Part shown: in pieces, positions 1-10,984 of the stretch
How positions within the stretch are numbered: position 1 is the stretch's first letter
Layout of the letters: each line of letters starts with the position of its first letter
Origin: Gautieria morchelliformis
Taxonomy: Eukaryota > Basidiomycota > Agaricomycetes > Gomphales > Gomphaceae
Direction: 5' to 3'
Length of the DNA: 64,000 nucleotides
Assembly: GCA_015179125.1 (NCBI GenBank)
Contig: WHVA01000230.1
Coordinates: 62,001 to 126,000 of the forward strand
Notes under the pieces: generated by a model
Database searches by the model: none
Told to the model about the DNA's origin: nothing
Seen by the model: only the letters and a program-made list of their open reading frames with translations
Program-made: the position numbers and the translations under genes

Positions 1-1
1 C

Positions 2-364
2 CGCCCCAAAGCAACGAGTGATCCTGTTTATGTGCCCTATCAACAAACCCTTGGCGTCGAAGACATTTCTCTTTTTGACCACTCGGCCTTCGAACGCCTG
101 GCAAAATCGTATGTCTTCGATGGAGATAGACTAAGAGTATGCGAGATTAACGCGGAGGCAGGTCCTTATCTTTCATACTTTTCACGGTGTTTAAGGAGTC
201 TGCAGCGAGCAAGGGAGGCTGGACAGTTCCATGCTGCTCAGACGTGGCTGCTGCTCCTGTCCCAGCTTGTGGACTTGGAAGATACGTCACCGACTTCTGA
301 ATACTCGTTGAAGCCGTCGTCGCATATAGAGGCGCCGAGCCAGCTGTCTCCCACATCTGTGTAA
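2..364 (+). pseudogene. WDR24 (Sea2/Rtc1)-like gene fragment, C-terminal half, partial at left edge
   Basis: The frame is open from the window edge to a stop at 362-364. Residues such as SLFDHSAFERLAKSYVFDG, VCEINAEA and AAQTWLLLLSQL resemble the stretch that follows the beta-propeller in fungal WDR24/Rtc1, a subunit of the SEA/GATOR2 complex that regulates TORC1 at the vacuole. There is no start in the window, and the downstream serine-rich region continues in other frames, so this is probably a decayed copy. A candidate short intron (GT at about 147, AG near 180) lies between NAEA and REAGQ. The adjacent module M1 looks like the next part of the same gene. Family assignment is from memory of motif style only. 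Confidence 0.5.
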
Positions 365-496
365 GCTTCTTCCCTCCGTGGCCGCGACGTTTTCAATAGC
401 CATACCGCGCCCGCTACAGTTACGTCAGGGAGTACACGCATTGATACACATCCCATAGAAATAAGCCCGTTATCGTACCGCACGAGAGCTGATCAG

Positions 497-1985
497 ATGA
501 CAAAAGGCACGCCTTCCTCCTCGTCGCCATCCCCCCGCTCGAAACCAAGTCCGCTTTCCTCCCGTCTATCACGGCCTTTCTCCCCGAATTCGTCGCACGA
601 TACATCCATGCCATCCTCCACCAAGTTGAGCACGGTATCGCACCCCGCCTCCACCGCTCTTCCCGTCCTTCCTCCTACACACCGCCTCGCCATGCGTCGG
701 GCCTCGATATCGACTCCCAGCACCGGCGGGGATCTGTCTGTCAATGAACAACCCGTGGCCTTTCAGCATGCGCATGTTGGCGAAGGCGCTCTGGACGACT
801 CAGAGTCGAGCAGTGGATCTGAGGGGTCAGCACCCACGCAGGCCAGTCTCACCCACGACATGGCAGGCTCGCAAGGAGGACCGCAGGCCGTCGTCCGCCA
901 TAGCCAAACTACCCTGTGATCCAGCGCCGCCTCGCAGTCTCTTGTTGAAGGTTCCTGCGCCGCGTGAAGATTCTCCACACGAACGTGAGGAAGAAGGCAG
1001 TGTCAGCGGCTATGACACCGATACGTCGGACGTGTCTCGCTCGCCGCCGTCCGCAGCCTCTTCATCTGAATCTGACGCACACATTTCCCCTTCCAAACTC
1101 TCACAAGCGTGGAATCAGAAACATGAGCAACCCGGTCAGGTGCCGGTGCCAGTGTTATCTGGTCATCGTGGGACAAGCATGGCCTATTCCCAGCGGTCTC
1201 TTACCTCGCAGAAATCACAGAATAGTATGCGAACCGTCACTGTAGCGCCTTCTGATACGGCGTCTGTCTATGCGCCATCCATAGACTGAGTCTCGTTACC
1301 AGATCCCACAGCTGACGGTCGCATAGCCGTTGCCGAAGGCATGTCCACACGTTGGCCGTCTCCTCACCACCATCGCGCTGTGTCTGCCACAGTACCCGCG
1401 CTTGGTCTATCTAATATGGATGACACGAGAAATATGCAGACGGGCGGCCTCGTGCCAAACATCACTTACCCTACCAGGCTAAGCGAGGGTCAGACGCGGC
1501 AGATCGTGGAGGATGAAGCGCATTTACGGCAGATTGGCTGGAAGGCGCTGCGAGACTCTTCTCCTCGCCCTTGCTGCCGACACAGTCTTCGAGCAGGCCA
1601 AAGCGCGCCCCCAGGAACCATCGCCCACGACGCCACATGAGGGGGACCCCCCTCCTCACCCTCACGACGCTCGCAAACGCGCTGTACACGCACGCGTGAG
1701 TCCCCCCGCTCCTGCGCTTCCTCGTGTGCGTGGTGGCGGCGCGTGTAGGGTGGGCGAAGGTGAGCCGGTGATTGAACTTGTGCGGAACGAGCTGCGCATG
1801 GCGGCGGTTCTTGTCCGTGGTGCGTAGTCTGAGTACAGGCCGCACGAGACGGCCCGCACGGTTGGTGCACAGATGTTCCCCTTCGCATAGACTCTTTTCA
1901 GCATTCAGAACATACTAACACTTAGTTTTACCAATTATGACGGCTGTAGCGATTATTTATATACTACATTACAGCCTGTGCTGAG
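497..1985 (+). pseudogene. Composite-repeat module M1, copy A: WDR24-derived Ser/Pro-rich and C-terminal sequence
   Basis: The translation is rich in Ser, Pro and His and carries HVGEGALDDSESSSGSEG and later EAHLRQIGWKALRD. Both resemble the acidic/serine linker and the following helical region of fungal WDR24. The frame changes several times: near 745-900, at the stop ending at 1289, and again near 1510-1640. No continuous product is possible. The same string of segments, with different indels, recurs at 43267-44580 (copy B) and in part at 13180-14482 (copy C), all ending with an ELVRNELRM peptide and an AT-rich tail. It is therefore repeat-borne, and its role is unknown. Confidence 0.5.
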
Positions 1986-2150
1986 TCACTCATCCATCGT
2001 TTCATCTCGCATCATCTCCTCGTCGCTTCCTTCGCGCTCGCTTCTCCTTGCCCACTTATTTCTTCCAGGTACAGTAGAAGCGTTGTGTTGGCGGGGATGT
2101 GGGTGAGATAGAGTGTAAATACACAGAAGCAGAAGAACGAGGCCTGTCTC

Positions 2151-2402
2151 GTGCTTGAGCACTTTCATAGTAAACCCAAAGCACCAATTTCTCGTATGCG
2201 CTGCAGCTTAAGGTACGGCAGCGCAGGGCTCTCCCTTATATCTTACATGGCTGATGCAGCGATGGCACCCGTCCCAGTGCTGCTCGTACTATCTCCCAAG
2301 GCAGTTCGATGCAGCACACGTTGCGACACGGCCGTGCTATTGGCCAAACTCCACCTGTACGCGGAGCGGCGCGGCTTGGAAGGCCTCTCGTCATCCCTGT
2401 GA
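2151..2402 (+). other. Module M3 ORF, copy A (83 codons), unrecognised
   Basis: The ORF ends in a run like LISYMADAAMAPVPVLL and finishes RRGLEGLSSSL before TGA. Copy B (45035-45226) keeps the same frame, nearly the same peptide and the same stop. This could mean coding constraint or simply recent duplication. The ORF called here starts at a non-ATG codon, and no domain is recognised. It lies directly upstream of module M4. Confidence 0.3.
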
Positions 2403-2479
2403 GTAGGTGTCAGCGACTATCTGGTGTGCGTGGAGAGGGGCAAGGATTAAAATAAACATAAAAATAAAACGAATGGCAG

Positions 2480-2856
2480 ATGGCGAAAATAATAGAATAT
2501 AAATGTCTCCACACTCATCCTGCATGGAATGCGCACACGAAAAGGGTTACGCCATACAGCAAGCGGGGCCCGGAGGTATCACCGGCGCACGGAACGAAGG
2601 AAGCAGCAGAAAACGCAATCAATGGAAGCATCCAGCGCCAAACTCCGAGTACAGAAGCGTCACAGGGACGGCAGCAAGTTGTCGATCGCGAGGAAGAAGC
2701 GCAAGAAGAGTGCATAGCCAGGAACCGAAACCACGAAGGCGCCGTGCGGCCAATTCATCTCTCAAGCGCCCGATGGGTCACGTGGGAGTGACCGTCGTCA
2801 CCCGTATGTTTGGGAGACGCAGCACGTCTCACTTGCAACCGACTCCCCGCTATTGA
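2480..2856 (+). other. Module M4, copy A: short basic ORFs
   Basis: Overlapping + strand ORFs encode Arg/Lys-rich peptides containing RKRNQWKHPAPNSEY and related strings. Related peptides are read at 5578-5820, 6026-6328 and 45350-45598, and antisense at 10985-11425. The antisense strand in the same place encodes a hydrophobic peptide (WMLPLIAFSAAS). Both strands staying open across copies may only reflect base composition. Coding status is undecided. Confidence 0.3.
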
Positions 2857-4461
2857 CGGTTGTTAGTAATCGGGACGATGACACCGCCAAGGCAGAGCCG
2901 GCACGCACTTAGCCGGAGGTTCGAGATCGCTCTCGACCCCGGGTTGCTGGTGCACCGGCATCGCATCGGCACAGCAGCTCGAAGAGATTGGTAATATAGG
3001 AACATCATAATTAGTATATAAGGACAGATGATCTTGTACAGATCGTAGAATATCAAATCATTATATCTCCTTCGTTCCACAACGGTTAACCACGATTTAC
3101 TGCGACTGCTCGAGGTGGGAACTTGAAGGACCCCACCGATAGCCTCGCTCGAGCGGAAAACGGATGGCTTGGCGGGTATGCAGGTTGGGGTGCGGGGACA
3201 GCGCGTGAGGAGGTGCGGAGGTTGATAAAGGCAATCTGCTCAGATAGACTGGCAGGGGATGGGGAATATGGGAGAGGCGGTAGGGGCGTCGGCGTCGGGA
3301 TCAGAAGGATGGGCTCCACGCGTGATAGAGGAGGGAATGAGGCGCGGTGGAAGAGGTGGGACTGCCGGGAATGCGTGTTGGAGGGTCGGGAGCGACGGAG
3401 CGACGAGACCAGCCGACGGAGAGCGGGCTGGTTGGTTAGCTTCGGTAACTCCATGGTAGATCGCATTGTCCCGCCTGTCAAGAATGGTTCTGTCTTGGAC
3501 GTAGGCGTCGAGGGCCTTTCTGGTTTTTCCCCATCTTTCTTTGGGTCAATGTTATCCTTACGTTGACCAGAACGTCAACTCAAGAATGTGTTGGAGGGTG
3601 GAACATTTCAAATATCAGGTATCCGCCTCACCGAGGGCTTCCCTCCAAGTATGTGTCGAATGCAAGTTGTTTACGCTCAACACTATGGCGGAATACCTCA
3701 GACTCACGCCGGGTGGGTGAGGATGAGTGTGGGCTGAATTGATTCAGGATCGACTCATTGGCTCCTTGACGCACTGCAGTGTCGATGTGTCATCCATCGT
3801 ACTCATTAACTCAAGAGGTTTCGTCGGTCCTTCATCGTTTGTGCGTGGCATTGTCTTACCGTTTCTTCGTCCCAGGTGATTCTCACATCCTTCCATCTCA
3901 TCCCCAACCAGTTGTCCTCTCATCTCATCGTCACACCCCGTCATTCTCCCTTGTCTCAGAGTCCATGCGGGTGGGAGCGTGGGCACTCGTCCATGCGAGT
4001 CGTCCCGCTCCTCATTGCCTCATGTTGTCCTCTCACCATGTCGTTTCGTTCTCAAACCATCATCACCATCCCATCCTCTAGCTCCAGCGACACCCATTGG
4101 CACCATTTAACTCCCCTCGACTACAAGGGACTACACAATCATGCTGACATAAAGGCAGGCGGACGTGAAGCAGCCGTCGATGCCGTCGAGCTGGCGACGG
4201 GTACCAGGACGGGACGCGAGGGTTTGAAGTGTGGGTGAGAGCTTGTACTGCACCACTGGCCGTCGACATGTGCAAGGTTGCCATGGAAGGACGCACTCCA
4301 GAATGCCATACTACGCCACGCCAACCTGACAAGGCTGTTACGCGAGAACGCGAGATGGCTTTGGGACGCGAATATGCAAAGGGAGCACGCCCCGCCTGAA
4401 GGAACGCCGGACCCAAGCCACACAACGACACACCCGACACATGGTGTAGACTGCGCACGTG

Positions 4462-4958
4462 TGTTGAGGACAGGAAATATAGGCAGTAGGAATGGACTTC
4501 TTGCTCAAAAGAATAGACTAGAAATTAATTCACTCTCTCAGTGAATTTAGTTGTCACTATAAATATATTATACACTACCTAGAAATTAATTCACTACAGA
4601 GGATTTCTAGGTCAATAAATCGAAAGAATGCTAGACTAATTTACTTGCCTCTCTCAGTGAATTTAGTTGTCACTGAGAGAGGGGGAAATTGTTTCACTGC
4701 GCATGTACTACTATCCGGCCCTTTAGCGCCCAAGAGCTCGCGCGTCGAAGTCATTTCAGACTCCGCTGGGTGCAGCCGCCTGTGAAAGTAGGAATAACAA
4801 AATGAAATAGAGAGACAGGGAGTGAGTGGAAAATTTCGAAAATCACCAGAGAAATGGATGCATGATACAAGAACAACATGAGAAGAAATTGAGAAAGCAC
4901 ACAACAAATTGGATATATTATGCTTGATTTTGGTGCAGGAGCATCAATGCACCCAACA
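4462..4958 (-). mobile_element. Solo copia LTR with 5-bp target duplication ACGTG
   Basis: The 497-bp segment starts TGTTGAGGACAGG and ends GCACCCAACA, the reverse complement of the LTR of the copia element at 28838. ACGTG flanks both sides (4457-4461 and 4959-4963). The matching sequence in composite-repeat copy B (around 53895-53910) lacks the LTR and runs straight through, so an empty site exists in the same window. The solo state implies LTR-LTR recombination removed the internal region. Confidence 0.95.
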
Positions 4959-5404
4959 ACGTGGTCTTGTGTTCGACAGGTAGATGTGATGATATCGTGT
5001 GGTGGAGGAATGGGTGAAGGCGAGAGTAGTGCGTGTATTGAGAGGAGTTGCGTGATGGACAGGGAGGCAGAACAAGCGGCATGGAGAGAGACAGGAAGGA
5101 AACGAGAGGGAACAACAGGAAACGTGGAGCGCCCAGAGGCAGAGAGTACCAGCTCAGGGTGAACACACTCGCACACGCACACTACCAGGGGCCGGAAAGT
5201 GGGAAGAGGGAACAACGGTGGAAGGTGGACGGAGAGCCTCATGACAGATATACTCTAGGGTTGAAGGGTGGATAGAAAGACTAGCAATAGACATTGAGAA
5301 TCGCCAGTTACGCGGAGCCATTATCACGTGACGCATCTCGACCCCGATCAGGCACGCGCCACGCGATCACGATCACACGGCAATCATCCATCACGCCACA
5401 CTCA

Positions 5405-5602
5405 TCAACGTGTGGAAGTAGGGTGCCGAGCGCTCTCTCTATATATATATCGGCTACTCCTCGGTGATATAAGAAAGCATTTCTGGGTCCCACACCCAGG
5501 GACCCGGATCGTCTTGTCATCGGATCCCGAGACGATGCGCTTGCCGTCTGGAGAGAACGCTACCGAGTAGACACCTGGTGGAGCATATCTCTCCGCGCGC
5601 AT
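5405..5602 (-). pseudogene. WD40-repeat fragment (NACHT-WD40 type), unit 1
   Basis: The minus-strand frame reads VYSVAFSPDGKRIVSGSDD followed by KTIRV. This is the signature of the highly similar WD40 repeats in fungal NACHT-WD40 (HET-E/NWD) proteins, which act in self/non-self recognition. Only about one repeat is present. The canonical Trp after KTIRV is replaced by Pro and the frame then becomes repeat DNA, so this is a captured fragment, not a gene. Confidence 0.7.
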
Positions 5603-5840
5603 GGACCAAAAAGGGTTACGCCGTACAGAAAGTGGGGACCGGCGCTATAACCGGCACACGGAAGAACAGAAGCGGCAGAAAAGGCAATCAACGGAAGCAT
5701 CCAGCGCCAAGCTCCGATTGGCAACAGAAAGGCAAGTTGCCAAGATCGGGAGGAAGAAGCACAAGAAGTGAAGTAGCCAGGAACCCGAAGCCAGGACCCC
5801 GAAGCCGAAGGAACGCATAGCCCCGCGCGGCGATCATTGA

Positions 5841-6077
5841 TCACGCCATGCTCATCAATCGCTGCCCTGATCGGCGTGTGGAAGGAGGGTGCCGAGCGCT
5901 CAGTATATATATATATCGGCTACTCAAGCTCGGTGATATAAGAAAGCATTTCTGGGTCCCACACCCGGTGACCCGGATCGTCTCGTCATCGGAGCCCGAG
6001 ACGATGCGCTTGCCGTCTGGAGGGAATGCTACCGAGTAGACACCTGATGGAACATACGTCTCCGCGCTCATGGACAA
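5841..6077 (-). pseudogene. WD40-repeat fragment, unit 2 (duplicate)
   Basis: This second copy of the WD40 fragment sits in the downstream tandem unit. It reads VYSVAFPPDGKRIVSGSDD and then ETIRV, with two replacements relative to unit 1 (S to P and K to E). It has the same breakpoints and flanks as unit 1, so it arose by the tandem duplication and not by a second capture. Confidence 0.7.
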
Positions 6078-6661
6078 AAAAAGGTTGCGCCGTACACGAA
6101 GTGGGGACTGGAGCTATAACCGGCACACGGAAGTACAGAAGCGGCAGAAAAGGCAATCAACGGAAGCATCCAGTTCCAAGCTCCGATTGGCAACAGAAAG
6201 GCAAGTTGCCAAGATCGGGAGGAAGAAGCGCAAGAAGTGAAGTAGCCAGGAACCCGAAGCCAGGACCCCGAAGCCGAAGGAATGCAGTAGCCCGGATGGG
6301 TAGTACACATCTCATCAGGACGGCTTAGCTTGGGGACCTGTGCCATGGGTATATAGCAATGGGACATTTAACAAAAATCTTTGGGAGTCGACTTAACTTC
6401 ACCCCCATCGGTCTACATGTGTTGATCCTGACACCGGGGGCGCCGCGGCCCGCCATCAGATCGTACGGTTTAGCTTGGGCAGCTGCGACGCAATGGCTGT
6501 GTTATGCACGGAGACTATGATCTTCGCGTGCCTGACTCATTGTATCTCTATAAAAATAGAATGTCCTGCTCATCATCTTGTGAGCGATCCTAATCGAAAC
6601 GTCGCCACGCCTCAAGACATCAACTATGCCTCCCACCCGGTGCCACCTCCCTGGGTATGGG

Positions 6662-7812
6662 TAGTGATGGGCATGGCCTGGCCCAGGCCGTGGGCCGAGC
6701 CAGGCAGAGCCGCCAATAGGCTGGACCAAGCCAGGCCAAAGCCGTTGGCGCAGCCGGCTCCATGGCCCGGCTCAGGTTTTGCCAGGCCAAAGCCGAGCCA
6801 GGAAGCCGTGGCCTGGCGAGCGCCTAAATACAAGATCTTCGGTCACAAAAAAGGATGTCTGCTCTGATACTGGCAGCGAATATAAAAATTTTCGATGATA
6901 GCGTAGTTACAGTCTCCTTATCCCTTACTCTTTACTACCCACTTGCTATGCCCCGCCCTTGCATTGCTGATTCTGATAGCGAAATTGAGGCAGCTAACGG
7001 CGCCGACAGTCACAAGTACCGGACGTGTGGTGAAACCCAGTGCGGTGTTGCGTGATCCCCTAACGATCAAAAATGTCCCGCTCACCCAGCCCATGCTGCT
7101 TCTCCTCCGCGCGCGCGACACCTCGAGCTTCTTCCTAATCGCTGGGCGCTCCCTCTTGCGCTGCTCACCAGTCTTCTCGTTCTCGCCTTCGCCGCGCTCC
7201 CCGTCCTCCTCGTCCGCACTGGACGCGTCGATGTCCATGCCCACGCCTGCAGCGCCCGGCTAGCCGCGCGTCGCCATGCTCCACAGTGCTAATCTGCATG
7301 CGCTTCATCTGCCTGCCGTCCGCATCCCCGCGCGCGGCCTCTGCGGCCCTGAGCAGCTCGTGGCTCGTCCCCGGCGCCCCGCCGCGCTCCGTGTGTCGCG
7401 GATGCGCACTGTCCGGACCATGGGGTTGTGCTCTGCGCAATGGGCCCGGGCATGCATCGCAGTCACAAGCACCGGTTGTGTGGTGAAACCCAGTGCGGCG
7501 TTGAGTGATCCCCTAAATGTGACCCGGCAGTGCACCAAGAAGACAGGTGCAGGAGACAAAACAGCCCCGATGATATCATCGACAACGAGGAAGAGCTTTA
7601 ATACCTTTCGGTACGCTACATACAATATAAGAATGATATCTTTTCTACAAGGCTATTCCCCCACCAACAGGCCACGGCCCAAGCCAGGGCCAAGCCCGAG
7701 CCAAGCCAGGCCAAGTGCTAATGGCCTGGCTCAGGTTTTTAGCAAGCCAAAGCCGAGGCGAGCCAGGCCAAAGCCACGGCTTTCAGGCCAAGCCAGGCCG
7801 TGCCCATCACTA
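6662..7812. mobile_element. Non-autonomous hAT-like element with 8-bp target duplication
   Basis: The left end TAGTGATGGGCATGGCCTGG and the reverse complement of the right end (TAGTGATGGGCACGGCCTGG) are terminal inverted repeats. They extend into longer subterminal regions rich in GGCCTGGC and CCAAGCC motifs. GGTATGGG lies immediately outside both ends (6654-6661 and 7813-7820), an 8-bp duplication typical of hAT. Inside, a segment with TSTGRVVKPSAVLRDPL at about 7015-7075 recurs as TSTGCVVKPSAALSDPL at about 7465-7520. This looks like two copies of a transposase N-terminal motif. No DDE or dimerisation domain is present, so the 1.15-kb element is non-autonomous. Confidence 0.85.
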
Positions 7813-7979
7813 GGTATGGGTGGATTCTCGGTGGGGCTGATTGCTAATATTTTGCGTGTCGCTCGAAAAGGACATCCTTTGTGTGGGTCGTAAATTCTGC
7901 CGCAGACAGTCCTTAGGCCTTTACATACGGTGACCGTATCCCGCTTCTCAGTACGTGCACGTTGTACCGTCCCGCATAA

Positions 7980-9062
7980 ATGCGAGAGGTCACGTGCCTT
8001 CACCGTGGGATAGTCTGCGGGCGGCAAAACGCGGCGGCAGCAAACGCCGGCAAATTTGGCGACCATAAGTATCTCGATCCTTGCAATTACTGGACCGTGC
8101 GATGCTACCTCAGGTCCATCCCGACCAAAGACAGCCAGAATATCGCGGCCCCTCGAGAACAGTACGATATCCTCACGCATGCACTGTCGGTGGAGGGACA
8201 TTTCAATTTGCCACATCCGAAGATGGCTCGAGATGTGTTGTCGCTGGGAAGGTGGTGCGTTCGTTTCCGACATAGTCATCCTGTGTCTATGTGTTTGACG
8301 TACCTGATACTATGACCTCCGTATGTAGTACTTCGAATTCTACACATAACTGACCCCATTCGTGCGCGGAAGTCGCCATCTCGACCCCATATTATGCCGA
8401 TTTCTAGCGGCAGCTCGACGGATGCCAGAATATGCACTAATTAAGACGGTGCGAGCATCGAAATTGTGACCAACGTGTGGACCGGTTCCAGGCTGGATTG
8501 ACAGTGCTCCGACCGATGTTGTGTGGGCACGCGGAAGTGAGTGTTTCGCTCCTCGTCAGCTTGCGACGCGTCCCAGCGTGACACGCACAAAGCATTCGAC
8601 AACAAGATTGTTACTAGTGCGAGGAACGGAGAGATCATTTATTGGGATGTTAACAAGTCGGGGTCCAAGTATGGTGCGTGCGCGTGGGTTCCTTCGTAAC
8701 CCAGAGAGACTCACATTAACACAACCAGAAACGAGGATAAAGGAACAGAAACGCGCAGTCAATAAGCTAGCTATCTCTCCATTCCTGCTCTACCTCTTTG
8801 CGAGTGGCTCGCAGGATGGGCACCTGTGCTTATGGGTAACGTTTACCGTCTGCCAAACTCTCAGTATTGTGACCTGCTTCGCGCTCTAGGACCTCCGGAG
8901 CCCGCCATCTTCCATTATGAAAGTATACCACCCCACAGGGATTTGCGCTCTAGCTCTATCTCCGGTTCCCTCAAATCCCATTACTTTGTACTGGTCTGGA
9001 GAGCGGTAATATTCAGCGGTTGTTGGGGCGCTGTCTTCGGCGGGAATGGTATGCGGACAAGC
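7980..9062 (+). pseudogene. WDR24 (Sea2/Rtc1)-like beta-propeller fragment
   Basis: Recognisable pieces in order are FATSEDGSRCVVAGK (about 8200-8250), SAPTDVVWARGSECFA (about 8498-8545), then NKIVTSARNGEIIYWDVNKSG ending at 8673. A GT-AG intron follows (8674-8728, 55 bp), then KRAVNKLAISPF and FASGSQDGHLCLW to about 8835. Next come MKVYHPTGICALALSPVPSN (about 8915-8975) and, after a frameshift, LESGNIQR. These match the N-terminal WD40 propeller of WDR24. Frame changes near 8490, 8545 and 8985 make it non-functional. The fragment lies downstream of the C-terminal-half fragment at 2-364, so the gene parts are out of order. Confidence 0.6.
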
Positions 9063-10273
9063 TAAAGTGATGGAAGGGGCACTGAGTGTTGAGTGTCAGT
9101 GATACTTCGGAGCTCCGTAGCCAAGCTCAACCAGCTAAGTGGTAAGCAACGTTGTTCTGCTCCAGATGCGAGTCCGCATGGTCAAGGCGCTGAAAAAGTA
9201 ATGCAGGGTGAACGCACCCCCATCGACCACAGGTATGACATTATGGCACCATCGTACCTGACATCCACCACCCTTGCACATGCGCCCTACCCACGACAAT
9301 TGAGCCTAATGTTGGTTTCTTCCATCGGTATCATCTTAGGGCTTGCTCGCAGCTTGTATGTTCCTCCACCGCTGCCTGCAATTCCCTCCACCCCTGGAAG
9401 TCCCTATCAATAATAAGACGTGAGTATGTGAAGGCTTCGATTCAGGACTCCGCAGACCGTTGCGCGCGATGGACTGTCAGTCAGGAGAGGGTTGCATGTC
9501 TGATGTACTGTCGCACTGTCGATGTCCTGCCTGCCCATATGGTGCGTGTCTGTCAACGTCTCTGCCATGGAAGGTCAGCACCATGAATGTTCTTCGTATA
9601 CCATCATTACAACCTCGCACGGATCAGGGCACGGGGTCGCTTCAGGATACCCACCCTTACATAATGCACCGGTGCGTACCTAACAGTTATACCGCCACGT
9701 GTGATGAGTCGCAACCGAATTGAAGGTAAGTGCGGCACCGCGCGCTGCCGGGTGCCGAGAATAGAAACAAGGGATTCGAAGATCGGAGCAGCCGCCCGCT
9801 TCTCACGATGAGTGCTTCTGCTTCCCAAATTGACGGCCTGCGCGCTTGAGGCGAATCGACCCTAAATGGGTACATCATCAATACATCTGATCCACGGTCG
9901 ATCGATCATTTCGATCACGATGGTGATATGAACTGCGCCACCTCCTGGCACGTGTCCAACACGAGCGAGTTGATCGAGCGGGGGCTCTTCTTGGGAAATG
10001 AGCGTGGGGAAGCAGTGACGTTTCTGGGCCGTGCGCGCCAGGCACCCGCATTCGCCGCCACACTCTCGGACACGGGGAGAAAGTACAATGGCAGGCTTGT
10101 TTGAGGCGCAAGAAGGGTGTATATGTGAGTATCGCGCAGCGCGCAGAGGAGGACCGAGGCCGAGGTGCAGGAGTGGAACAGATATGGAGTATTTGGATTT
10201 AGCCCCGGGTACAGGGGCTTTGGTCTAGTGTGTGCGAGTGGGCACTGCTGTGACGTGCGGCGCGATCGGTCTA
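9063..10273. other. Interval without a recognised gene
   Basis: Small ORFs occur on both strands (for example + 9093-9413 and - 9915-10571), but none shows a domain, consistent splice signals or a relative elsewhere in the window. The beginning may hold further decayed WDR24 sequence. I see no repeat, RNA gene or regulatory site I can support. Confidence 0.4.
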
Positions 10274-10978
10274 TGTTATGACTGTTCCGATCAATCATCT
10301 CCACCACCCCCGCATATCCTCCGCGCCACCTCCGCGCCACCTCCGACTCTATTTCGACATCCGCAACATCCGCAACATCCGCAATATCCGCAACCCTCCT
10401 CCCTTGTTCTTTCAGTACCCCTGGCCACCTCCAGATACCGGCCCCCGTACTCGACCCTGAGCACAGCAAGATACCATTTCCGTAGTTCCATTTCTTCCGA
10501 TGCCTATTGTACTTACCCGCCTTGTTCTTTGCCATTGTACTTACCTTACCCTGCACCCCCTTGTCAACCATTGTTCCGTATTAGTTACTTACCCCGTATG
10601 TCTATCCGATTCCCGCACTCTCCGGAATTTGCTTAGTATCATACCATTACTTGTTGTTCTGCGTTTTGTATAAAAACCCCCTCATGTATGTCTGTTATTC
10701 TGCAATCAGATAATCGCCTTCGATACTTGATTTCCTTCGCTCCATCTCCTGTTCTTAGCACAGCAAGTCTAGCAAGATCTCAGTCTCTCTCCGCCTTCCA
10801 TTTTCCGCCTTCCGCCTCAGTTCCGACTGAAGTTCCGACCCAAACTTTGGTTCAGTAATTTCCGACTTCCAACTCATTTCCGAAATACTTAGGACGATAG
10901 TTCATTGGGGGCGCAACCTACAAGTTGAAGCCACTGTCCTTTCCAGTTCCGACTTAGCGGAAATCTCGATACGTAACA
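10274..10978 (+). mobile_element. Solo gypsy-type LTR with target duplication GTCTA
   Basis: The 705-bp segment starts TGTTATGACTG and ends TACGTAACA, with GTCTA on both sides (10269-10273 and 10979-10983). A TATA-like TTTGTATAAAAACCCC near 10665 gives + orientation. Its 3' two-thirds match the solo LTR at 20033-20720. It contains many TTCCG pentamers and a 9-bp tandem array (ACATCCGCA, four units, some diverged) at about 10356-10393. The internal region has been lost. Confidence 0.93.
10356..10393 (+). repeat. Short 9-bp tandem array inside the solo LTR
   Basis: Four consecutive copies of ACATCCGCA or one-base variants lie in the 5' part of the solo LTR. The related LTR at 20033 lacks this array in the aligned position, so it arose within this copy or subfamily. 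Confidence 0.8.
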
Positions 10979-10984
10979 GTCTAT

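Larger units (their letters stand above)
5380..6298 (+). repeat. 469-bp tandem duplication of modules M9 and M4
   Basis: The segment from about 5380 to 5830 is followed by a near-identical copy from about 5845 to 6298. The string CATTTCTGGGTCCCACACCC occurs at about 5478 and 5947, an offset of 469 bp. Each unit contains the (TA)n-rich ATATATATATCGGCTACT stretch, the WD40 fragment on the minus strand and a basic M4 ORF on the plus strand. Copy B has only one partial unit near 54380-54480, so the duplication is specific to copy A. Confidence 0.85.
690..6300 (+). repeat. Composite repeat, copy A (modules M1-M5, M7-M9)
   Basis: This long segment matches, in the same order, sequence at 43.27-46.4 kb plus 52.5-54.7 kb. 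M1 (690-1985) matches 43267-44580; M2 (1985-2150) matches 44580-44740; M3 (2150-2405) matches 45020-45235; M4 (2405-2740) matches 45235-45600; M7 (3060-3560) matches 52640-53130; M8 (3560-5330) matches 53130-54235; M9 (5380-5590) matches 54380-54480. Module M6 is missing here, and a solo LTR interrupts M8. No terminal inverted repeat, LTR or transposase was recognised, so the type of element is unknown. Copies are diverged by many substitutions and indels. Confidence 0.75.

Noticed and set aside
3779-4238. Ser/His-rich ORFs in module M8 (also 53355-53689)
   Set aside because: They come from CATC/CATTCTC-type low-complexity DNA; copies differ in frame and stops. No support for coding.
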